64,000 nt of DNA, taken from Callipepla californica brunnescens. Lineage: Eukaryota > Chordata > Aves > Galliformes > Odontophoridae. The stretch covers positions 1,397,001-1,461,000 of the forward strand of contig JALIRH010000074.1 of assembly GCA_023055505.1 (NCBI GenBank). The letters run 5' to 3'. The number at the start of each line of letters is the position of its first letter. The stretch's first letter is position 1. Both the position numbers and the translations under genes were made by a program. Positions 38,400 to 49,567 of this stretch are shown one piece after another. The notes under the pieces were generated by a model. That model saw only the letters and a program-made list of their open reading frames with translations. It had not been told where the DNA came from and did no database searches.

Positions 38400-39215
38400 G
38401 AAGGCCATTAGCAGTAAAAGGACACTTTGAAGCCTTGCTCAAATGAACTAAAGAATAAACCCCAATACACTCTGGCAAGTTACATGCAAAACTGTAATAT
38501 TATAGGACAAAAACAATTTTGAAGAATAACTTGCTAAAGGCATAAAAACTAATAATAAAAACTTTTTCAAACACATCAGAGGCAAGAAGCATGCCCGAAG
38601 GTCTATAAGGTTGATAGATGATCAAGATGTAAAAGAAGTGCTCAAGGAAAATAAGGTCATTGCAGAAATGCTAAATGAATTATTTGCTTTGGTGTTCACT
38701 ATGAGCAGCCTAGAGGGAATTCCCAAATTAGAGCTGCTTTTTATAAGGGGCAAGTCAGATTATATGGAGAACAGTGGTATAATGATACATGTAATTTTGG
38801 AGGAGGAATTTATACTTCACAACTCAGCTAGCCTTTTTTGGAGGAGTTGATAAACATGAAGATAAATGCCATTGCCTGTTGCATATTTTGAATTCTAATA
38901 AGCTTTGGGAAAATTGCTACCCAAGTGATTCTAAAGAAATTATGAATCCATATTGTTGTTGGATGAGATGAGCCACCCAACTTAGGATTAAAGACAAGTT
39001 AAGTTAAAGGTAATTTTTCACAACAGATGAAAGTTACATTTGCAGGTCATTTGGGATTATTCAAAATATTCATAATGTTCAGAAAAAGAACAAATGAAGT
39101 TTCCTGGTGTTATGTCTGATTTAGTCAAAGTTGCATCACTGAAAGATCTTATGATACCGGGTGGTGCAACAGCAGATGAAGTCCGATGTTGATAAATGTA
39201 ATTGTGCCTTTAGCT
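38400..39215 (+). pseudogene. Relic of an ancient LINE pol gene
   Basis: In the frame through 38518-38700 one reads Phe-Glu-Glu-stop-Leu-Ala-Lys-Gly-Ile-Lys, then Asn-Phe-Phe-Lys-His-Ile-Arg-Gly-Lys-Lys, and ending Glu-Met-Leu-Asn-Glu-Leu-Phe-Ala-Leu-Val-Phe-Thr. This is the linker between endonuclease and reverse transcriptase in LINEs of the CR1/L2/L3 group (usual form FFKYIRSKK ... AEILNEFFASVFT). Near 39165-39205 a second piece reads Gln-Gln-Met-Lys-Ser-Asp-Val-Asp-Lys-Cys-Asn, like the WQMKFNVDKC motif at the end of the RT domain. The spacing is too short for an intact RT, so much is deleted, and stops and frameshifts interrupt it. An open frame at 38043-38282 may be more of the same element. 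Confidence 0.65.
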
Positions 39216-40449
39216 TATCCAGTTATGCTCAGGACAGTAAAGACTCATCACTATGGTACTTCATAGATTTACCTGTATCTTGGATAAAGTGCACGATTCT
39301 GAAAACCTAATCTCAGAAATTACTGAACAGGGAAATTCTGATGGAGGATAAAGGTAAAGGAAGATGAGGAATTTGAAATGGTTTGTACATGAGAAAAAAA
39401 ATATATAAAAACTGTTATATTCCAAAGTGGAAAGAGAATTATCTTCAGACAGTGGAGGACATTTTCTATGTGATCATACCTAAAGATAGAGGCTAGGTTG
39501 CTTGATATCTTGTCATATCTCACTCCAAAGTACAATTCCACAGGTCAGATTCTCTACTGCTCTTTTCCGTCTTGCATCTGTTTTATCCTACCTTCCAGAG
39601 CTTGTGCATGAAAATGGGAATCCTGGGAGAAGAACACAGCAGCTATTTAATAGCTTAACGAGAGATATAGGAACTAATGCATCCAGTGTGGCTATTTCAG
39701 GCAGATATGTTTTAGTTGCAGAGTGAATGACCAGAGAGCTGAATGAGTAATACTATTGCTCTTGTGAAAACTGTAATAGATAGTCTTTATGATTTTAAGT
39801 TGCCAATATCTTTGCCTTTTTTGAAAATTCATCGTATACACATTATAATGAAGCAGAGATGCTTCCCGAGTTATTATTTTTCCTAAACCTGAAAAAACAC
39901 GCTTTCTGACTTGCAGGCATCAAAAATAGTTTAATGCCTGTAGTATTATTAGCTAGGTTTTGCAGGCAGCAACTCTGCAGTTTTGCATATGTATTCTTGA
40001 TCTAGAGCCCAGTTTAAGCTGCTGAATGGGGACTGTGTCTATAATGTTCCCTAAGTGCTATTATACAAAGAGATTGCTTATTTGAATCATTAATCAGTCT
40101 CTGGATAGCTGTAAGTTCTTATATTTCATGGCTGGTTTTCGTGATGTATGTGACGTATTCATAATGCTTCTCAGGCCGCATTGGAACCAAGACTTAATTC
40201 CTCCTCTTGTTAAAGCTTTTCTGCTGACTACCTTCACTACTAGCATAGTTGTGAAGCATATATACTATATTCTTAGAAACTATCCCAAACCCAAAGGGCC
40301 ACTATATGCAAATCTCTACTGGCAAAAGTTCTTCAGACAAGAAAACTGTATTAGTAGCTTAACTCTTTCAAGTTAACATGATAGATTGTTGTTCACTATA
40401 TGGATGTGTTCAGTCATCTTTCCAGAAAGAGACTACAATGTGCCTACTG

Positions 40450-40450
40450 A

Positions 40451-40483
<33 letters not shown>
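40450..40483. repeat. (AAAAC)n simple repeat
   Basis: Four aaaac-type units flanked by A runs. Confidence 0.9.
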
Positions 40484-40654
40484 ACTTAAAATTAACACAT
40501 TCATTTAGAAGAGTTTTAATTCTATTCTTGCCGGCAGATACACATCCTATTGTTGGGATTTTACAGCATCAAAGTTAGCAATAGTTTCCATCTTATAAGG
40601 ATTTTGAAGGCTTCTACTTGTTGTCTTCAGTGGTGCTGACACCAGTAGATCAAT

Positions 40655-40800
40655 AGGTTTTTAAACCAGACAGGAATCACTGTGATAATCTAGTCTGACT
40701 TACATAGTACTAAATATCATCCATCATGGTTTTCCTAAATGGGCATCAAAGTCTGAGCTTCTCCAACTTCTGGTGGCTTAGCTGTTAGAGAGAATGACTG
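40655..40800 (-). mobile_element. Old CR1 LINE fragment, reverse orientation
   Basis: The segment aaaccagacaggaatcactg followed by tgataatctagtctgactt matches the reverse complement of an old CR1 3' end shared by birds, turtles and crocodilians. The following ~100 bases (aaatatcatccatcatggtt, ccaacttctgg) fit the same orientation weakly. Heavily diverged, so older than the + strand CR1 tails. Confidence 0.6.
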
Positions 40801-40910
40801 ATCTAAAGAAGCTCAGACATTTTATCTCGCAGGAGCATCTGGCATGTCAAATCTTTCTCCAAATATCCTCAAAACCCTATTCCTGTGCTGGTCAGGGGTT
40901 GTTAAACTCA

Positions 40911-40959
40911 TCTTTTCTTTTTTCTTTTTCTTTCTTTTTTCTTTTTTTTCCTCTTTTTG
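40911..40959. repeat. (CTTT)n polypyrimidine tract
   Basis: About 50 bases of almost pure C/T on the + strand. Such mirror-type tracts can adopt triplex DNA; here it is simply noted as low complexity. Confidence 0.85.
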
Positions 40960-42169
40960 TAATGAATTACTTCCTTTTCTCTTCAGTGGATCTACCTTCT
41001 GCAAACTGACACGTAGGAAACTGCAGTGCAGAGCAGGATTACTGAGCTAGGTCACTTTGGTGGCCTGAGCTGCAGAATCTGATTGTGTGATCAATAAGGC
41101 CACCTGAATGTGTAGAAAGCCAGGGGCTCTCCAAGATATGAGCTGCTGCCTTCCTTTCTGTTGGGGTTACTTGTGTCAGGGCAACTCCTTTAGAGTCAAG
41201 ACTGTTCATTATTTCACTGCTTCTCAAAGTAAGCCAAGAAGAAAAGGAGGGATCGTATTTTGAGTACCTTAACTTGGTGAACATAAACATATGTCTGGGA
41301 GAAACAGAGGGTTGTGTGGTGTAAACAGCAAAACCTAAGGTGAACACATACTGTGAAGTGTTTGCAGTCAGGAAGAGGAGAAACTATGCACTTAATGGTG
41401 CTGAAAAGAGCTCTGCAAAATGTTACATGCAAAACTTGTAGCGTGAGTACAGTTCTGCTGTCTCCCTCACCGTGGTGTTTTGATCTGTTTTCCCCTTCTA
41501 ATGTATAGAATTTTATTTTTGCTGGTCTTTTTGATCATTTAGCTCAATAGCATCACTGCAGAATGCTGTTAATGTTACCATTTTATTATGGCAAATAGAC
41601 TGTTGCTTTGAATGTCTTGCATTTCAATCTGGATTTTCAAAAGTAACTTCTGAAATCCTGCTTTAATTATATTTTAAATCCAGAGCTCTAAAACAGGTTT
41701 GATATTGGTTTATGTGCCCTCCTGAAATACAGTCATCCCTGGAAAAGACCCCATTAGCAGAGCAATATTTGAACACTGTTTACTTAGAGAATTTTTTTTC
41801 TGTTCTGAGATCAACTAATCTATTGTTTCGTATTTTTTGAAAATAAACCACCTCAATCTTAGTATTGGTCTTCTGCTAGGGAATTTATGTCGTTTTATGA
41901 CTTCTCCCAAACAGGGTTCTCACTGTAGAATTAAATCTCAGCAGGAGCAGATTTAATCCTCTCAGATGACTTGTAGTCTATGGAAACATTATTGCCTGTG
42001 CTCCTTTTGTGCACCTGCCCTTCAGGACTTGGTTGTTCTCCTCTTGCCGCAGTTAACTCATGCAATAGAGACAGCTTTTTATTCTGTTTATGTCCCTTGG
42101 TAATGGCTGTATTGATCTGGCCTGATGTAAGCAAAGGTTCACGATTTGCCAAATGTTGCTAAGGGTACC

Positions 42170-42640
42170 AGACTATTGCTGCGACCAGCAGACACATTCC
42201 ATCATCCCTCAGCCGCAGTGAACGAGAGCAAGAACAGCAGGATGCCACATGTTGGTGACTCAGGAAAATGGCATGTGTCAGTATCCAGCATATGTCACTT
42301 GGAAGTTTGTAAAATTAGAAAGCGGCCTTTTTCTTTTTGTCCTGTTTGTTTCATCTGCCGAGCGATGCAGGAACATTTAAAGGTTATCCCAATTTTCAGC
42401 TGCTGGGAAATGAAAGCCACCTTGGCAGTGCTGTGCAAGAACACCTATGCATTTCGTTTTTAAATAAGCCAAGCATTCCTTTCTTTTGAAAAATGAAAAA
42501 AGTTGCTGAAACAGACCTGAGCAAGAATAGGAACCAGGAGGAAGCTGGGCTGTTGTCCAGCTTGACAGCTCAAGGCAAATCGCTTAATTATCTCTGTGCT
42601 TGCTCAGTTCTACAAGAAATTTTCAGTAGAAGGTAACAGC
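42170..42640. promoter_or_regulatory. Candidate conserved non-coding element
   Basis: Repeat-free stretch with several CpGs (gctgcgacc, agccgcagtgaacg, aaagcggcc, tgccgagcgatg), an E-box-like cagctg and AT-rich cores (cgcttaattatc). A 105-codon + strand frame covers part of it but shows no domain and no splice context. Regulatory role is inference. Confidence 0.35.
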
Positions 42641-43030
42641 TAAGGGAAGAGATTTTGAGCCGAAATTCTTAAATGTGGAAACTCAAAGTAGAGCAGAAGG
42701 AGTCAGAACCGCTGAATCTGCTATTCAGGGATTTGGATCTTTGTTTCAAAAATCATTTAAATCTGCTTACCTGGTTTTCCTAGCGCAAAATCCAGTTGTC
42801 CTTTGAAATGAGAGCTATTCCAGCTCTGCAGTGATGAATGTCTCATCATGACGAAAACAAAACAAAACAAAGATGGGTTTTACGCTGTTTTAAAAGCAAG
42901 AGGCCTGAGAATACAGGTTGGTAGTGAGAAAATGGAGCTATTAGCTCATTAGGTGTGTTTTCTCAGAATCCAAACTAGTGGAGAGATTAGCTGATTTAAA
43001 GGGCAAACTGTTTTCTTTTGTGTGCTTGGG

Positions 43031-43062
43031 TTTGTTTGTTTTGTTTTTGTTTTGTTTTTTGT
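43031..43062. repeat. (TTTG)n simple repeat
   Basis: Repeated tttg and ttttg units. Confidence 0.85.
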
Positions 43063-46000
43063 TCTCCTTGAGAGCTGGAAAATGCTGATTGCTTGATCCT
43101 GTATCATCCTGGTCCTACTCTGTTAATTCTAAAGATCATTCTCTAAGTGGCATGGTTGCTTTCTAACAAGATTACAAGGAGAAAGGGAGAGAGGCAGCGA
43201 GCTGCTCAGTTGCACTCTAGAGACCCTTGAAAGTGTGATTTGGAGTGGATTGTCTAGAGAGCAGTGCTAAGAGATGTGCCTGACCCATGCGTTTTATTGC
43301 AAGGATTTTACATCTGTCACAGTAGTGGATTGTTGTTTGCAAAAACAAATATTTAGCGATTATTGGCTGTGTTAGTCAAAATGATATATAGCACTGGTGT
43401 ATACAAAGGTGGTATTGTGTGCAGTGTTTTTGCAAAACTACTTTGTTCATTTCTGCTGGATTGTATAGCAAAGGGCAAGGAAAATTTATATCATAATAGA
43501 CATTTGTGATTTTATGCTATTAGTGAAAATAACTTCAAGTGCAGTTTCCTATATCTGAAATGGAAATTCATCCAAATGGAACATTACCTTAGTTTTCATT
43601 CTCATTCTGAGATCACCAGTATCTTCTACTGAAGTCAGTGGAAGTTGTAAACGATGATTGTGGCTGCTTTTAGCCATTCAGATTGATTTATCCTCTGAAA
43701 CCTTTAATATCTGTGCACCAAGAGCATTAGAAGTGCATGTGCCTATACATATATTACACCTGTACTATGCTTTGCACATTGTTTTCCTGTGACAAGGTAT
43801 TTATAAAAAAATACTTATCCACGTCTTTTCCCCTTGGAGTTTCAGAACTGTGATTGAATCTAGTTATGCTGCAATTTAGGGAGAGACCTGAGCATTTGGA
43901 ATGAGGCTTGGCAGTCGTTTACCCAACCATCACCAAAGCTGTGGCCTACACCAGATACCCAGGCCCAAAATGCCCAGTAGAAGCTGTCATCTGACTTTGC
44001 AGGCTGCCCAGCATCAGAGGGGTCCATGCTAACTGCAGCAGACAGCTAGTTCAGGTATTCAAGATTTATATGCTGTTGTAGCTTTTTCTGAGCATTATAT
44101 TTCAGTACCAGTAAACCCCATTTATTTTAACTGTCCACTGTTCATTTGTACCACTTATACTTGGTACCCCTTGCTTTTCTCATGTTGCTAATCAGCCCCT
44201 GTGCCTTAAAAGTAAAGGGGAGGAAGAGAGTAAGACACAAAAAATTTAGAGGTCAAAATGTCATGTCTTAAAACTAAGAATATGAAAAGGGAAATTTTGG
44301 TTGCAACCGTTTGACATCAGAAATGTTATTCATGAAAGGAGAATATATATGTTCTTTTTTTTTTTTTTCCTCCTCTCTCAAAATATCTTTAAAAATGCAT
44401 CTGGTAATGGCCTTGAGGATTGTAGCTTTCAGAAACAATTCTCAGATGGGATTTGTATGAAAAACCTTGCTGAAATTTTGCTGAAGGTGCAAAAGGACAA
44501 ATAGCCAGACAAATGGAGATAGAAGGATAGAGAGAGGATGTTAGTTTTTTCCTGAGTCTCTTGTAAGAGTTTTAAAGTATTTTTGAATAACCTCATGGAA
44601 TAGGGGTGGAAACAGCTTGATGTACTTTGGGCGATACTTGAGCAAGCCTGTTGTATTTTGCAAGGTGACACCCTTGGTTGTAATAAAGTGGATGGATTGA
44701 ATTTAGTAACAAAACAAATAACACACAGGTTAGTAAACTGCTCGTTTTACTTGTGACCATGACCATATTGCATTCAGAAAAACTCCCCATTCTTAAATCT
44801 GTTGCAAGCTGCCATGGAAAATCCCGTCTGTCTCAGGAGAGCAATGCAGGAGTCCAGGGAGTGCCACAGCAGGCACAGGGCCAGCTTGTTTCAGAGCATA
44901 CAGAACCTTGTTGATGCACTCCAGTGGTGTGCTAAGAAAAGAAAACCTTTTAAGATGCAGTTATTTAGACTTCTCAGAAGAGCTGCTGATTATGTTTATG
45001 GTATTATAAGGGAGATTCCAGTTTGTTTCCTTTGAGGACTTGTTCTCCTACCTAATGTCCAGCAAAACAAAGAATCTTGAAACTAGAAACTTCATCTGTC
45101 TATTTTAAAACAATTCAGAAAGTTAGTTGCAAATTTTGCTTGAGAGGCTGCTTGGTGCCAAGTGGCCTTCAGGTATTCAGACACCTGGCAGCAGCACTTC
45201 ACTGCTTGAAGGTGACTTTGAGCTATGTGTAAGGCATAGATAAGAGTTCTTGGGAAGAAATGTCATTAATTCAGTATAAATATGCATCTGTAGCCTCTCT
45301 AATGGGATATAATCCTTGCAGTTCTGGGGTTATTTCAGGCAACCTTAGAAGATCACCCCCTAGCTCCATCTACCATTCTGATGACTTTACCCACCTCAGT
45401 GGTGAGAAAATAGAGAAGGAAGCTGAGCCTGTTCTGAGGCAGAAGAGGAGGGATGCAGTCAGGAAGCAAGTGAAGGTCATGCCTCTGTTCAAATGATCAT
45501 GCTCTACGGGTGTCATAGTTGGCTGAGTCCATGAAAGGAAAACTAATCCGCTGTTGTTACCAAAGATGCGTACTTTGCTCTCGGGTTAAATTTTGTCCCC
45601 TTGACAATGTGTAATTGATACATTAGGGCCAAGAGACCATTACAGCTTTCCACTCTTTCTTTTCTGAACAGTTGACATTTTGAAAGTTAGGCCTCACATT
45701 TTATGTCCATCTTGCATTGGATTGGGCCATTCTTATCTTGTTCACCCACTTCAGGTGAGCTTGTGAGCCCTGCCAGCACAAAGAGAAAGGTGAAAGTGCT
45801 TTCTGAGGTGAGAATCTTCTGGTGAATGATCTCTTTTGCTCTAGGTGGTTCTCAGTCTTGAAAACGACTTTTTCACTGTTGCAGCAAATGTTTCACTGTG
45901 CGCCAGGAATTGGCTTGTCCCTTTGGACATTGAATGAGCAGATGCCTAATTAGCCTATTATTTACCATGGTTGAGATGGCTGAATTTTGATGAAAGAAAC

Positions 46001-46589
46001 TTTAATCATTGATTCATGACACAGATGCTCATAGTGTGTATTAGGCTGTTTAACCCTCTGCAAATATTGTTGCCCCATGCATCCTTCCATAAATATCCTG
46101 GCAACTGCTCTGTCTTCCTTTGTTCTTTGTGAGGAAGATGCTTGCGAGCACCCAAATTGATCCTTAGCATTGGTAATGCATGTAACAAATTCAAGCTGAA
46201 GACACTGAATGGCACCAGGGCCCTGTATGGCTCAGGTGCAGAGCTGGCTTGCAGGGGAAATGAGAGATCCCTGTGCTGGCATGGAGTGGAGCATTGAGGA
46301 AGCTGAGTCTCCACGTAGCCATGTCTCCTCTCCATGTTCTCTTCCTGGTCTCCACTCCTGGACTGATAATCCTTTGCTGTCGGAAAGGCCCAGCTGTGTG
46401 ACAGAGAAGCTCAGGCATGGCAGTGGGTGATGTGGTGCTCAGAGGGGCTGGACAGGTCCAGCCAGGTCACAGTAGTCAGTGTGCCATGGTGTGCTCACAG
46501 CTGGAGCAGCCACGTTTCTTTTAAGCAGGTGCCAATACTTCTGTAGAAAGCGCAGCTGAATAATCACCTGGTACTTTCTAAAGGCCTGA

Positions 46590-47180
46590 AACTTTCTTTC
46601 GCAGATCCCTCTTCCTCAGTTATGACAGACTTCCCTAGATAAGATCCTGAATTCTGGAGAGGATTGTCACAAATATCATTCGAATGAGCCAGGTGTCAGT
46701 AGGAAAGCAAGCCCTTTTTAAGAGGCTCTGAGAGCCTTTTCAAATGCAGTTTTTATCCACCTCTTCACACTCATTCCCCAAGCCACATCAGCTCTCATAT
46801 GCTCTCTGCGTTATCGGTTGTGTATTATACATCCAATGTCTGGTGAAGTGAGGGGCCCAATGACGCAGAGCTGTAAAAAGAAGCTGGATAAACATCGATT
46901 GTGTTTTAAAATCTGAATAATTGTTGGGTCTGTACTGTTGGGAAGAGAAAAGGAGTTAAAGATTTGTTCTCTGTTTGGTGTGATAAATGGCACGTTCTAT
47001 GTAATACTGATGATGGATGCAGCCTGAAAGGTCAGGGGAATTCCCAGCACAGGGTCTGACCTTTATTTTACTCATTTCTCCACACCGAGTTTAGAATAAA
47101 TTCACCAGCCAGAAAGAATCTACCACTGGAGGTTTTCTTTTTGTGTTTTATATTTGAATGTGCTCTTTCCCTTTAAATAC
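46590..47180. promoter_or_regulatory. Candidate conserved non-coding element with inverted AGGTCA sites
   Basis: Repeat-free stretch with CpGs (ctgcgttatcgg, aatgacgcag, catcgattg, caccgag). At 47027-47035 it reads aaaggtcag, and at 47056-47064 its exact reverse complement ctgaccttt. These are two oppositely oriented nuclear-receptor-type half sites (AGGTCA and TGACCT). Enhancer status is inferred from motif content only. Confidence 0.35.
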
Positions 47181-47764
47181 TTCTTGGGGATTTTTTTTCT
47201 AATTTTTTTTTAGTAGAAGGAGGAGGTGAAGAGAAAGTAACATTTAAAAAATATATATTTGGAAGATCTCAGAGGCCAAACAAAGAGGAGACGCTTTCTT
47301 TTTTTGGAGCTTTGAGATTAGTCATGCTGCTGTCTGTTTTGGAAAAGTGTTGATATCGTAATAGAAAGCCCAATCTTGTGTTAATATGTATGGGCTGATA
47401 TAGCTTTCTCTGTGCAGCAGAAACCCTTCCAACTGTAATAAATTGGAAACCCTTTATTCTAAGAAGAGCAATTATCAGAATCCAGCATATTTCTCCCCCT
47501 CCCTGCCATCAAACTTTGTGCTCTCTTCTGGATTTTTGACTCGCATAAGCCCAAAAGAGGAAAGGATTTATTTAGTGTTCACCAAAGTTTTAACAGAACA
47601 AGTTGATGTGAATGTTAGGGGAGAAAACTCCCAAACTGTGATCCTAATAGGTTGCAGGAGTAGACTCCTTATGGAGGATATTGTATAGGAGCAACTCAGA
47701 TGGTTCTGGGAGCACTGGTGGGCCCACGCCTCCATGAACTGAATAAACAAACTGATGTCAGCAA

Positions 47765-47825
47765 TTCAGATGGGGAAACTGAGCTGCAGATAGACTTAGA
47801 GAATGCACTGGGTTCTCTTAAAGTG
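47765..47825 (-). repeat. Possible MIR-type SINE relic
   Basis: The bases cagatggggaaactgagctg and cagatagacttagagaatgc resemble the reverse complement of MIR (cagatgaggaaactgaggca, cagagaggttaagtgacttgc). Short and diverged; it directly precedes the CR1 tail. Confidence 0.3.
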
Positions 47826-47883
47826 GTTGTCACCAGGAGAGGACAGAAAGGTAACATCCTTACCAGAAAAAATGACTGCAGTT

Positions 47884-47970
47884 GTGTACAGTGGTGTAGG
47901 GAACCTGCTTTGGCAGGGGGGTTGGACTCAATGATCTCTTGAGGTCCCTTCCAACCCCTATGATTCTATG
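47884..47970 (+). mobile_element. CR1 LINE, very short 3' end
   Basis: About 87 bases of CR1 3' terminus: gaacctgctttggcaggggg, ttggactcaatgatctcttg, aggtcccttccaacccctat and gattctatg. It is close to the usual chicken tail, so this insertion is younger than the other CR1 pieces here. It is strongly 5'-truncated and sits directly after a weak MIR-like stretch. Confidence 0.93.
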
Positions 47971-49361
47971 TTAAAAACTAAGAAGCTCTTTCTCAAGCCA
48001 GTAAGTTATGCATTATGGCACAGAAACCAACCATCTTTTGTATGCATGCAATTGCATTGTATTGTCTCTGTTCACCACCTGCATTTGCAGTCTACATTTT
48101 TCTTTTAACAGGCTAATATTAGCTGAGCTCCCTTTAAAGACTGTTGAGGTGTTCAGATGGCTGGCAGAGATCTGGAGGAAGAGCAGGAATATTGATGCTG
48201 GAAGTGTCAATATTCATGCAGAATACACATTTGTATAGTTGAAATGATTTCTTAGTTTTAAAAGCCTGTGGAAGTGCAAATTGTCAGTTAAAAAGTACCT
48301 CCAAAGTACACCACTTGAGCAGCAAAAGAATACAAATTTTCCCTCACTTTCAGGTGTGCCAGAAGGGTTTCATATACTTGGTGTCAGGCAATTTCACAGA
48401 TTCCTTGGCCAACACAATGAAGGCTTCTGGCAGTTGCGAGGTATTCCTGTGAGATGAGGTACAACATTACAGTGACCATCGTGTCTTCAGAGTAGAAATG
48501 AAGCAAGGCTTTTAGGAGGAGAGGGAATCATTTTTCTTAGTCCAGCTGGTATTTTTGGACGAAGAAAGCAAGTTTGTCATTGTTTTGTGATGCAGACACT
48601 CTGCCAGCAAGTTGCATCTTGCACATCATATCTGGCCCCTGGAGAGCTGGGATGAATTTGCACTTGGGAAATGCAGACTTCTAAGAGCTCTATTTAAATT
48701 GTGTGCATGCTAGCTTTATAACCAGGTGTTCAAAATACTTTATTCAACAGTTTTGAGGCCTGCTGAGTATAACTTGCATATTTATGATCCTTTCTGGAGT
48801 TTGTGGGGGAAAAAGAAACGTAGAGAGGCTAGTTTTCTTTTTTGACGAAGTGCCATAGATGACAAAGGTGAGGAGCCTACAAAATCTGTTAGATGTTATT
48901 GGCTATCATCCTTGCCTTGGAACATATTTAGCTGAGGGAAGTGAAGTATCTGTGCCCCAAAGAGGTTTAATCATTCAAAGTCTCTGAAAATATAAAACAT
49001 ATCCATCTGTAGTAATGTCTGAGTTTACCAGTTTTGAACCTTGTATAATGAAGATGCTTCAATTTTGATTGAGAGTTCTGGATTCTATAATGTGACGTTT
49101 ACTCATTACATACTTAGGAGAACAGGGTTTTCAGAAGATGCTTCCACCATAATCCTACTGAAAAGCAGGTATTTAAAAAACAGTGAGAATTGCAAACCCC
49201 CAGCTGCCCTTTCCAGTTCCATCCATTAGTTTTGCACTTATTTCAAATGATTCTGAAAATGCCTCAATTTAAAATCTGATACAGAGACAAGCACCTGCAA
49301 AGCAGAAGCTGTTGTGCTTGAATATGAGTCTAAGTTCAAAAGCATTGCATTAAATGGAGGA

Positions 49362-49380
49362 TTTTTTTTTTTTTTTTTTT
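49362..49380. repeat. Poly(T), T19
   Basis: Nineteen uninterrupted T residues followed by cag. It looks like a splice acceptor, but no open exon follows. Confidence 0.9.
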
Positions 49381-49539
49381 CAGTTAATTTGACTTGTTTG
49401 AGAGTTAAAGTAGATTCCCATCCGAGTACCACTAAAGATAACATCTTCAGCTTCTTTCATCTAACGGATATTATTTACAGAGGACTGTAGGCCTACTTCC
49501 AAAAGAACTATACTGAAAACATGATAGAAGAGATAAATT

Positions 49540-49567
49540 AAAAAGAAAGAAAGAAAAAAAAGAAAAC
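49540..49567. repeat. (GAAA)n simple repeat
   Basis: gaaa units followed by an A run. Confidence 0.8.

Noticed and set aside
49362..49383. T19 followed by cag, looking like a strong splice acceptor
   Set aside because: Stop codons follow soon in all frames and no donor pairs with it convincingly; most likely a simple poly(T).
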